11,939 nt of DNA from Spirogloea muscicola (Eukaryota; Streptophyta; Zygnematophyceae; Spirogloeales; Spirogloeaceae): NCBI GenBank assembly GCA_009602725.1, contig WELB01000242.1, forward strand, positions 87,321 through 99,259, given 5' to 3'. Positions 1 to 9,520 of this stretch are shown here, piece by piece (positions within the stretch are counted from its first letter, which is position 1; each line of letters starts with the position of its first letter). Below the pieces are notes generated by a model that saw only the letters and a program-made list of their open reading frames with translations, searched no databases and was not told the DNA's origin. A program made the translations under genes and the position numbers.

Positions 1-85
<85 letters not shown>
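1..85. repeat. (CT)n microsatellite at left edge
   Basis: Pure CT dinucleotide repeat from the first base, decaying into CT-rich sequence to about 112. The window begins inside it, so its true length is unknown. Confidence 0.98.
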
Positions 86-89
<4 letters not shown>

Positions 90-112
90 TTTCTCTCTCT
101 CCCCCTCTTTCT

Positions 113-1060
113 CACACAACAAAACCTCCTCCAGTAGAGGGCGATGGCTGTAAGTTGCCAGCACAGAAAATACGAAAAATTTTGGAAGAGGCCAGCAAGC
201 GCTGTACTATGCATGTGACTACAGCGAAGGGCAGCTTAGTAGCCCCCAAGTCAGCTGCTGACTCTGGGTCACTAAGCAAGTCGCAAGTCGTCGTAAGTTG
301 CAGCTGGAAAAGAGGCACCCCGACGAGATGCCATTCGAAGTAGCAGCCAAAACGCGGTCTGCCTGGGGAATGCAAATGCACTGCTTGAGCCTGGGAATGT
401 TGGAAGTGTATGGATAGGTGCACGTGGAAAGAGAAACAGCATATCTAGATCGACAGCAGTGGCTGTGAGAGGCCAGCCCAAAGGAATGGACAAGGTCTGC
501 AAGGGCCGGATGGCGCAAAAAGCAGGGTACTAGTCTCTAAGTAGTCTCTAAGACATTGGAAGAAAGAACGGACGAGGTCCAAAGGGCCAAAAGGCGCTAA
601 ACTACACAGCTATGCAAGAGACTAGCTGAAGGGAGCTTAGTAACCTTGAGTCAACAGCGCAAGTTGGAGGAACTTGCAGGAACTTACAACAGCTCTTCCA
701 GTGTAAGGGTCACCTCAACGAAGCCCCGAAGTAGCAGCCAAGGTGCGGCCAAGTTAGCTTGTCGGCTTTGAATGTGCTCACCCGTTGGTACTGACGTCCC
801 ACTGTTACCTTGGCTACCTTAGCATAGAGCTTCATTTCATGTAGCCTTGACTTCTTGCGCTACTTTTTGCCTGAACAATTTATTGGCTTGACTTGGCCTC
901 CCTTTTAATTCATGCGCACCGCTTCTCTAATATGCAAGAAACTACAGCGAATGGGAGCTGAGTAATCCCGAGTCAGCAGCCAAGAAGTCACAGTAACGTG
1001 CAGCTGAAAACCAAAGTGGATCTTCCAGTAACTTGCAGCTAGAAAGGAGTTTGACAGCAG
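113..1060. repeat. Gene-free stretch made of three diverged dispersed-repeat copies
   Basis: No coding exon was found here. The stretch contains three related segments at about 128-345, 590-745 and 931-1050. Shared blocks include TATGCA(A/T)G..ACTA or CTACAGCGAA, GGGAGCTTAGTAA/GAGTAA, and GAGTCAGCAGC-like sequence. The first also carries the family A core (GCGATGGCTG at 141-150), and a degenerate core (GCAGTGGCTGTGAGAGGCCA) starts at 456. The block GCGCTAAA..ACACAGC near 594 matches the tail of family A copies at 9340 and 10490, so these look like longer members of the same family. Confidence 0.6.
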
Positions 1061-1109
1061 CATGCGGGAAAGTTCTCCCTCCCTCCCTCCGCGCTTTTCT
1101 CTTTTCTCT

Positions 1110-1113
<4 letters not shown>

Positions 1114-1181
<68 letters not shown>
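1114..1181. repeat. (CT)n microsatellite upstream of methyltransferase exon
   Basis: About 34 uninterrupted TC units lie about 100 nt before the first recognised exon, inside a longer pyrimidine-rich stretch (1075-1275). It is either in the 5' leader or in an intron preceding the exon that contains 1285. All reading frames through it are open because the repeat contains no stop codon. Confidence 0.97.
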
Positions 1182-1185
<4 letters not shown>

Positions 1186-1284
1186 ACATGTATGTGCACT
1201 CTACGCACTCTCCTTCCCCCACTTTTGTCCTCTCCATGCATCCTCTCCCTGCATTTGTCTCGCTCATCTCAATCAGCTCGAGAC

Positions 1285-4200
1285 ATGCCACCAACCCTGC
1301 TGCAGGAGCTGGAGGTGCTGCACCGAGAGCGGCACGAAGCCGAGGTACGGCTGCGCGAGGAGTTTGACGGCGAGGCGGAGCGGCTGGTCGGCGACAAGGA
1401 GCAGGAGGTGACGCTCCGCCTCTCTGCCGACTTTGCCGCCAAGCTCGACGCCTGCAGAGAGGAGCGCAACGCGGTGAGCCCCTCCTTTCAAATTCTTCCC
1501 TTTCTCCTTGATCTTTTATCCCCTCCCTCCTCTCCCTCTCCTCTGACTCCACCTCCATTCTGCTGTCTCTGGCTGCCTTCAGTATTATTGCCTCCACCCT
1601 CCCTCTTCCCTCCTCTCTCACACCCACCTCCCTTGTTCGTCCTCCTCCTCCCTCCCTCCTGTTTCCTTTCCAGCATTCTCTTCTCTTCCTCCCCTTTTAG
1701 TTATGTTTTGCTGTCACTGAAACCCTTCTTAAACCCCTCAGCCATCCTCGTCTCAAAATTGGCAGGCGATGCGGCAGCTGGAGGAGGAGGTCAAGGCGCG
1801 AGCGCGGACGGACGCCGACGATGCGCTGGCGCAGGCCCAAGCCGAGGTCTCTCGGCTCCTCGCTGAGCACGCCGACCTCAAGGTTAGCCGCAGGAGCAAA
1901 TGAATCAAATACATTAGCATTAGTAAATCTAAACACACAACCTCCAAAACACCGCATAAAAGCTGGTCAAATTTTAGCTGGTGGCGCAAAGGGTTTATAT
2001 TTGCCGTCTGGTTTTCGGGCATCAGTTAGCGACCTCTACGTGCTGACTCGCGGTTACTGAGCGGGTCAGGTTAGCAGCAGATGATGCAAATCTCTTAGTG
2101 TGCTTGCCTTTGTACTTAGCCACTCAGGCCCTCCATCACTCAGTAAATACTCCATCCCCTCTCCTCCCCTCTTCTGCAGCTGGCATTCGACAGGCTCGTG
2201 CGGGAGAAGCAGGCGCTGGACGACATGATGAGCAAGTCGGGGCGCGAGTTCACGCTGCCCGCCGACGCCCTCAAGGCCGCGCGCTCCGCGCTGCTGAGCT
2301 GCGGCGGCAGAGCTTCGCCTGCAAAGACTGCTGGCGCGGCCATCACAGTGAACAATGCCAACCTTACATCGTGGAAGGTAAGTTAGGCCTCATCTGATAG
2401 TGGAGGACGAAGAATACTGGATATAAGGGAGGGAGTAGGAGGTCGCTGGAATGAAGAATTCTTCACACCATCAATCTCTGACTAATTAATCTTAATGATC
2501 AAAGAGAGTAACGATCAAGGCTCTTCCAGTATAGGGCGATGGCTGTGATTGGCCAGCCCAATATAAAGGTTTTTAAGGGGCCAGAAAAGTGTTAAAGCCC
2601 ACTTAACAATTTACCCAGAGTCGTGACTTTAACCTTGAGTTGTTGACTCTCGCTTTGCTGCAGGCATACGGGTGCGAGGCAACGGATGCCGAGATCGCCC
2701 AGTACCTCGACTACGAGCCACGAGGCCCCTGTCCCAACGACTGGTTCTTTGTGCAGGAGCTCATCTACGTCAAGAACTGCTTCGCGCTGCCCAAGAGGCG
2801 GTGCATTGCAGTCACACCACGCGACCACGCCGAGGTAAGGCCGCGGTGTATAGCCTCATTTCCTTTGCTAACTGTGTTCTTTATCTCGTGTTCTTGATCC
2901 CCTTGCCTCTTCCTGCTGGCCTCTCCTCTATGCTCTTTCCTGCTCCCTCCTCCAACTCCCTCGTCTCTCTAACCCATTTCCAATTGAACATTGAATCTCA
3001 TTCTGAGCCCCCTCTCCTTGCCACTTACTCCTACCTCCACTTCCTTCCAACCTTCTCCGCCCTCCTTGCCTCCCTCTTGCTTTGCACCAGAAAGCTGGTC
3101 GAGCCTTAGAAGGTGGCACAAGAGCTTGTCACTTGCCGTCCGGTATTCGGGCATCAGTTAGCGACCTCTATGTGCTGACTCGTGGTCACTGAGCGGGTCA
3201 GCTTAGTGGCAGGCAATGTACATCTGTCGACATGCTTGCCTTTGTACTTCACCGCTCAGGCCCTCCATCACCCAGCACACACCATGATCCTCTTTGTGTC
3301 CAGGTGCTGCCCTTCCCGAGGTCGCTGTTCAGCCAGGACGCGCTGGACGACCGCAACGTGAACTGGGACCTCCATTGGTGCAAGAGCTTCGAGTGCCTCA
3401 ACACCCGCGCCCTCGGCGACTGCCGCAACTGCTTCAACATGACGTGAGCACGCGCTTCCTGGGCCGCCGCTTACCTCTCTCCTCTCGGCCCTGGCATTTG
3501 TTTTCCTTTTTCTCTTTTCTCTTACCGCATTGCCCCACCTCCTTTTCCTCTCTGTCAATGTCCTCGCTCTTCCTGTACATCATCAGCAACATGTAATTGT
3601 CATCATCAATACCATTATCATTTATCTCTCTACCATTCACTCCTATGCTTATTCCTTTTCTGTTTCCCTCTCAATACCTTTACCTTGTCCTCCTTCACTC
3701 CCTCCCTCTGTCAGTGCTCACCTCCCTCCTCCTCTATTGTGGGTTTGCAGGCTGGAGGCCAATCGGTGGAGGAGCAACTACCGGGGGTCGCTGAAGATGC
3801 GGGAGGTGATTGACATGAAGCGCGGGACGCTGCGCATCGGCCTCGACGCCGGCGGCGGCACTGGCTCCTTTGCCGCGCACATGGCACGCTTCAACGTCAC
3901 CATCCTCACCACCGCCATGAACGTCGAGACGGTGTGGAACCGCTACATGGGACTGCCGTACATGGAGACCATCGCGCTGCGCGGCCTCGTGCCGCTCCAC
4001 GTCCCTCATAAGGTCCGCACTCTCTCCTTCCTCACTCAATCGTTCCCTCTTCTTTACATCACTCGGGGATCCACCTCTCTCCTCTTCACTCCTGCTTTCG
4101 TGCCAGCCGCCTGCCTCTTTCCTTCTCTCTATCTCTCTCTCCCTCTCTCGTCCTTTAAATTAGCCTTTCAAAGCCGTACCCCTCCTTTTGGAAGTGCTTC

Positions 4201-5247
4201 TCCACTCTCCTTGCCTCAGCTCTCCTCCTCCCCTCATCTTCTGCAACCCCCTGCTTCTCCGATTGTGCACAAACCTTAGCCCAATCTCATGAATTATGTA
4301 TGAGTTTGACAAAGTAGCAGACCTGGAGACAGGAAAGCACACAGGAGAAGTGCAACTTCGACAGCTTACTCTCCCGGACAATCTCGCCCGCCCATAGCTT
4401 GCTTCTCCTCCTCCCTCCTCCCCTTAACCGTAAATCTGAAACCTAAACTCTGAAAACCTAAATCCCAACCCAAAACTCTAGACATTTCTCACCCTGCACA
4501 TCCTCACGGACCGCGTTTGGCGGCCGCAGGCGCGCTTGCCCTTCTTCGACAACACGCTGGACATTGTGCACAGCGTGAACAGCGTCAAGTACCTGCCCAT
4601 GCTCGACTTTGAGGAGCTCATCTTCGAGTGGGACCGCGTGCTCCGCCCTGGTGATTACAGCTTACCGACTGCCATATTGAACCGCTGCAAACTCATTAGC
4701 ACTTACTGCCTCCCCATCTCAAACCCCATTAACTCTCGACATTAGTATCTTTCTGCATCGACTACCGACTCTCCAACTTTTCCCTCCTGCACTTTTCCTA
4801 ACCAATTTCTCATTTAGCTGCCTGTTGAAGAAGACTTTCTCCTCTCTTTATCCCATCTCTGACTCCAACAGTTTTCCATTTACCTCTGCGCTCACTCTCT
4901 GTGGCTCCCCCTCGATAGCTCTTCCCACCTTCCACTCAGCCATCGTCCCTTACAAACGCACCATTATGCTATTCCCCATTATTGTCAGTCTCAGCGCTGA
5001 CAGGCAAAGCCACTAAGTCTGACCCCAAGTTCCATGTACACTGCGTGCATGCGCAGGCGGCATCATGTGGTTCGAGATGTTCTATGCGCCCGTGGACGAG
5101 ATGCCGCTCTACATCTCCGTGCTCGAGCTGCTGGGCTACCGGCGGCTCCACTGGAACCTCACGCCCAAGCCCGACGCCGGCGAGCGCGGCGGCGCCCACG
5201 TCTACCTCAACGCCGTCATCGAGAAGCCGGCGAGGTCCTACCGGTGA
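1285..5247 (+). CDS. Plant-type SAM-dependent methyltransferase, 8 exons (5' end uncertain)
   Basis: Exons: 1285-1473, 1766-1882, 2180-2377, 2664-2834, 3304-3443, 3751-4012, 4530-4650, 5057-5247. Together they are 1389 nt (462 residues, stop TGA). Every intron is GT-AG and all phases agree. Residues 1-125 are rich in Glu, Arg, Leu and Ala and look like a coiled coil. Residues 185-272 hold a Cys-containing region (CPNDW at 191, LPKRRC at 210, WCKSFECLN at 250, C265 and C268). The methyltransferase core follows: motif I DAGGGTG at 304-310 (SAM binding), ALRGLVPLH, RLPFFDNTLDIVHS at 361-374, RVLRPGG at 395-401, and VYLNAVIEKPAR at 448-459 at the C-terminus. This order matches the Arabidopsis At1g29790/At3g05390 group of putative methyltransferases, which I know as usually membrane-anchored by an N-terminal segment. 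The acceptor substrate is unknown. No transmembrane segment is seen in these exons, so ATG 1285 may not be the true start: an acceptor CAG ends at 1275 and the frame is open upstream to 1033. Introns 2 and 4 carry a related repeat. Confidence 0.88.
1958..2143 (+). repeat. Family B intronic repeat, copy 1 (intron 2 of the methyltransferase gene)
   Basis: This 186-bp element is about 75-80% identical by eye to the copy at 3091-3275. Both begin with AAAGCTGGTC and end with CTCAGGCCCTCCATCAC. A hairpin is formed by TGACTCGC (2044-2051) and GCGGGTCA (2061-2068) with a 9-nt loop. The element ends 36 nt before the next exon, right at the start of the polypyrimidine tract. Confidence 0.85.
2521..2640 (+). 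repeat. Family A short dispersed repeat in intron 3 of the methyltransferase gene
   Basis: CTCTTCCAGT is followed by the core GCGATGGCTGTGATTGGCCA, then an A-rich segment, AAGGGGCCAGAAAAG and a tail resembling the copies at 9265 and 10398. The core contains GGCTG/CAGCC arms able to form a small hairpin. Confidence 0.8.
3091..3275 (+). repeat. Family B intronic repeat, copy 2 (intron 4 of the methyltransferase gene)
   Basis: This is the second full-length copy, with the same ends and order as copy 1. The hairpin arms are TGACTCGT (3176-3183) and GCGGGTCA (3193-3200). It ends 28 nt before the exon starting at 3304. The flanks do not match those of copy 1 beyond general CT richness, so separate insertion is more likely than duplication of the intron. 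Confidence 0.85.
4321..4500. other. Central part of intron 6, no recognised element
   Basis: Intron 6 spans 4013-4529. Its first part is CT-rich; this part is A-rich, including AACCTAAA and CCTAAATCCC-like runs at about 4440-4470. No gene or dispersed repeat was recognised. Confidence 0.5.
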
Positions 5248-5267
5248 CGCCGCCACCAAGTGAATCA

Positions 5268-5340
5268 GCTTGACCTTGATCCTAACCCACAACCTGATCA
5301 AACCCAGAGATGAGGCTCAGGGTTAGGATCAAGGTGAAGC
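5268..5340 (+). other. Inverted repeat (21-bp stem, 31-nt loop) just downstream of the methyltransferase stop
   Basis: The arms at 5268-5288 and 5320-5340 are complementary at 20 of 21 positions (mismatch at 5272). The stem reads ACCTTGATCCTAACCC on the + strand of the left arm. It begins 20 nt after the stop codon, so it should lie in the 3' untranslated region. It could be a stable mRNA hairpin or the remnant of a small inverted-repeat element. Confidence 0.85.
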
Positions 5341-6774
5341 GGCCCATTGGGAGGAGGCCAGAACGAGGGAGGGAGCTCCTCCCTCCCTCCTCCCTCCCTC
5401 CTCCCTTTATATCCTCAAACCCTTAATCGAGCGCCGAGGCAGCTTGCAGCACCGCCGCTTCCACAAACCCACACCGCCAGTGCTGTCACCTGCCTCCGCT
5501 GCCATGTCAAGACATTGGCCATGAGCTCAGCCCCTTGCCGGCTGAGCGGGCTTCGCGAAAGTCTGGGCCCTCAACCGCCGCTCTCGGAGCTTTCACACCT
5601 CTTAATCAGTTGATGCTTTCGTTGAAGGCGGCGCAGCAATGGCAATCACAATAAGCTCTGTCCTTGGTCTGACCAAAGCGAGCAATTCCTCGCTTGGACT
5701 GCTTAACCCTCAACCAATTATGCAATCCGCTTCAGGGCGTGATCCTGCATCTTATCTTGTTCATTCTTTTTCTGGGCTGGCCAATCCCAGCCAGTGCCCT
5801 CTACTGGAAGGGTCTCTCTTTCTTCATCAGGTGACAGTCGTTTGAGGGTCAATTTCAAGCTGAAGAGTATCAGACAGACTGAGCCATCTACTCGGGCAAA
5901 GACATCGTTCAATGCAGTTGTCAATCCAGAATTTGGTGTGAAGTTCTTATCCTACTGCTGCCTGCTGCTGGTAGTGTAGTGGTAGCTGCGGTGTGAGAAA
6001 GAGAGATGCCGAAAGAGAGATGAGGTGAGAGGGGAGTGGGGGGGGAGGGAGGTCTGGAGAGATGACGGGCGAGCAAGAAGCAAAGGGCAGATGAGAGAGA
6101 GAGGGATGATTAAGAGGATGGAGGAAGAGGGGGAGAGAGAGAGCAGGTTCAGTGGGAGGTGGGGCATGGTGGGGAGCAGCGTGTACATAATGACAGAAGA
6201 AAGCGGCTGCTGAAGGGAGGGAGGGAGGCAGGCCGAGAGCATGAGGTGGAGAGGGAGGGGGAGCCATGAGGGGCAGAGAGGCAGGTGAGGAGGGCGAAAT
6301 GGAAGAGGAAGGGAAGACCAAGGAGTGGCTGCAGAAGCAGAGGGAGGGACAGGTGATTTGATAAGCTTATTCCGAAGCCGAGTCAAGCTCAGTGCATGTC
6401 TGGCAAAAATAATAACAGATTGGGTGTCTCCAAATGCGGGCCAGCTGAAAGCCCCTAGCTACAACTACTGTGAGCCAAACAGCGACGTGGGGTGTACTGC
6501 TGGGGTTCCTAACTAATGAACCCTTACCGGTGCTGCCGGTGCTGCCCTTGCCATGGTTGCTACTCCTACCTCGCCGAGCGCGCTGCTCGGGCCTTCAAAG
6601 AGAGGAAAATAAAGAGAGGCTGATGCAGACAGAAAGGGGAATCAGTTGGGAGAAGCGGAGGAGGGAGGAAGAAGCGAAAACGAGAGATATCCAGAGTTTG
6701 GGGATGAGGAGGAGAAGCGGAGGAGATATCGTGCTTAATCAGTGGCGAAGGCTCTGCGATGCTCCATGTGCCGT
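5341..6774. other. Intergenic region between the two convergent genes
   Basis: No coding exon is supported. The + strand is CT-rich at 5365-5405 and switches to strongly purine-rich at about 5990-6320, which fits a minus-strand transcript (long 3' untranslated region or 3' intron of the secreted-protein gene). A hairpin with arms 5673-5682 and 5689-5697 and one inverted family A copy (5752-5818) also lie here. No confident polyadenylation signal was found for either gene. Confidence 0.55.
5752..5818 (-). repeat. Family A short dispersed repeat, inverted copy
   Basis: On the minus strand this reads CCTTCCAGTAGAGGGCACTG, then GGCTGGGATTGGCCAGCCCA and GAAAAAGAATGAACAAG, matching the core and middle of the + strand copies. 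Confidence 0.8.
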
Positions 6775-8422
6775 TTAGATGGTGGTCTTGAAGATGACGC
6801 AGCGCTTGCTCTGCACAGCATCATGCGATGCGGGCGGCGTCAGCAGCGGCTCCACGGCCAAGACCAACATACTAATCACATTGAGATGGTTCTCACTGGG
6901 CTGATTTGAAGGTCAGGTTCTATATATGTGTGTCAACCAGATCAACGTGGCAGCCAAGCGAGCTGCCGGACGAGGCACTGACTGGCCCCAAGGTGGCGGT
7001 GAGGTGCATGCGAGTACACTGGAGAGGTGAGGGGAGAGAGGGAAGGGGGGTGGGAGGGTGGGGGCGGCGTGGCGTGCCTCGGGGTACTTGGCGTTCTTAT
7101 CCCCGGGGTTGAGGAACACCGCGTTGATCGGGCTGGTGCCGATGGCCGCCTCCGTGAGACCCAGGTACACGCACTTGTTGGCGAAGTACTGCCGCGGCGG
7201 CAGTGATTTTGGAGGAGAAAGAGGCCGAGGAATAAAAGTCAGGAGAGAAGTAAGAAAGGAGTAGCCGTGCCAGGCTTAGCCAGGCAAGAAATTGCAGGTG
7301 TGCTTTGGGCAAGATGCAGACAATTTTGCAGACAATTTTGCTAATAGAAATTACTATAGAGGAAGAGATTGCATGTGTGGTTTACGAAAAATGCAATAGG
7401 CTTATAGAAACTTCTAAAGAGAACGAGAGAAGGCGCGTGGTGTGCAAGAAATGAAAGGGAGGCCAATGCAAGCCAATACAATTTTCAGGAAGAATTTAGT
7501 GCAACAGAGAGGGCCACATGAAACGAAGCCCTATGCTAAGGTGGTCAAGGTAACAGTGTGACGTTAGTACTAACGGGCGAGCACAAAGAAGGAGAAATAA
7601 GGGCAGGCCAGGAAGAGCGACTGAGAGGGAGGGAGGGAAGGAGGGAGGGAGGGAGGGAGGGAGGGAGGGACGGAGTCTAGGAGGGAGAGGAGGTGGAGAG
7701 GGGCTGCTATGGAGGGAGGTGAAGAGGAAGGCCAGGGAAAGCGGAGCCCACCTTGACGTCATAGGCGCCGACGGCGCGCGAGGCGACGCGGTTGGCGTGC
7801 AGCGTGGCGTTGAGGCCGATGCCCACGAAGAAGAACGACGGGCCGCAGTGGAAGCCCTTCTTTTGCTGCGGCGGGAGAGAGAATGAGAGAGGAGCAGCAA
7901 GCAGCAGCGGCAGCTCGTCAGGGCCAGGCCGGGAGCGGTGGAGTCAGTGGCAGAGGGAGGAGGGAAGGCAGAGGAGAGGGGAAGAGGGCCGCACAGAGGG
8001 GATGAAGAGGCAGCCGCCGGCGTTGTTGGCGGTCAGCACGGGGCGGCCGTCCCTGCGCAAGGCGGGCCAAGGTCAGTGACCCACTTCCTCTCGAGGAGCT
8101 GGCCGCTAGGTAAGCGCCGGTTGTTGCCATCTGCCACAAGTCGGAGCAGATGGAGAGCAGAGAAGGAGAGTGGCAAGTGATAGGGAGAGGAGGGTGGAAG
8201 AGGCAGAGAGGGAGGAAGTGGAGGATGGGGGCTCAGAGAGAGAAGGCGAGGAGGGAGGGGGGGGAGGGTATGCAGAGGAGGAAAGGAGAGGGACAGGGAG
8301 AGGGAGATGGAGAGGGAGAGAGGGAGGGGGCTTAAGAGAGAATGTGGACTTTGGGGGGGTTTATTGAGAGAGAGGAGAGGAGAGAGGAAGGCAGTCGAAG
8401 AGAAATAGGCACGCAAGAAAAC

Positions 8423-8481
<59 letters not shown>

Positions 8482-9520
8482 AAAGCTGTCTGGGCGTCAA
8501 GTGAGGGAGGAGGCCCGCACTTGTAGTAGATGGCGTCAACCGACAGCAGTTTGTCCTTGGTGGTCGCGCCGATCTTGTACGTCGGGATGGCGGTCTTGCC
8601 CGCCTTGCCGATGTAGAAGTCGCATTGCTGTAACATACAGATTGGTCGCCATAGCAGCAATGAGTAAAACCAAGACAATTGAGGAGAGAGAGAGAGAGTG
8701 AGAGGAGAGAGGGAGGGTTCCCACAGTACAGTGTAAGGAAATGAATTGAATGTCTTAAGTGATGGAGGGCCTGAGTGGCCGAGTACAAAGGCAAGTGCAT
8801 TGACAGACTTCCATCATCTGCTGCTAAGCTGACCCGTTCAGTAACCACGAGTCAGCACATTAACGTCGCTAACTGACGCCCGAAACCTGGTAAAGGAGGA
8901 GACTTCTATCACCATGGCCCAAAACCTGGTAAAAGAAAGCGGCTGCTGATATGAAAGGTAAAGGAGGGGACTTCTATCACCATGCCGTATGTCTTAAGAG
9001 AAAGATATTGCAGAAACGCTAATGAAATCGGTACCGACCTGGAGGGGGGTGGAAGGGCAGACGGCAGCCTTCTTGTGGGTGTGCATGCCCACGCCCGCCG
9101 GGTGCATGCCCGCCGCCTGCACGGCCGGCGCCGACCCTGTTGCATGCAAACGGCAAATCTCGCATCAGAAGAGGCAACCCAAATGGGGCATTGGCTCTCA
9201 GAGCCCAGCCCAAAGACGATGTCTTAGGTACAGTGGAGCAGAGAGAGAGAGAGAGAGAGAGAGACTCTTCCAGTAGAGGGCGATGGCTGTGACTGGCCAG
9301 CCCAGAGAAATGATTGAACAAAGCTCGGAAGGGGCCAGAGAAGCGCTAAAGCACACTGCGAATCCAAAGTGGCCAACTGGGTACCCAATATCGCCGGCGG
9401 CGTGAATGAGAGTGAAGAGCATCGCTAATTTGCGGCATGTGGGTTTTGCTCGCTCACCGAAGAATACTGCAGCGGCAGCCACCACGAGGGCGAGCCTCTG
9501 GACTGCTGCGGCGGCGGCCA

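Noticed and set aside
905-1627. 240-codon minus-strand open frame with a long Arg-Glu repeat
   Set aside because: It is the antisense of the CT microsatellite and of the methyltransferase exon. The repeat has no stops in any frame, and the remaining sequence shows no family features.
4430-4480. Possible interstitial telomere repeats (CCTAAA-like runs) in intron 6
   Set aside because: Units are irregular and interspersed with other bases; no run of consecutive CCCTAAA units.
5947-6386. Two overlapping minus-strand frames of 124 and 144 codons
   Set aside because: Low-complexity Ser/Pro/Leu translation of a purine-rich stretch; no motif, signal peptide or codon pattern like the real exons.
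6500-6620. Possible extra exon on the minus strand (GC-rich piece near 6530-6600)
   Set aside because: It lies beyond the TAA stop at 6775-6777 and has no matching phase or motif; it may simply be 3' untranslated sequence.
8033-8848. 271-codon minus-strand open frame rich in Ser and Leu
   Set aside because: It reads through introns of the secreted-protein gene: low-complexity CT-rich sequence and family B repeat, in a frame different from the spliced exons.
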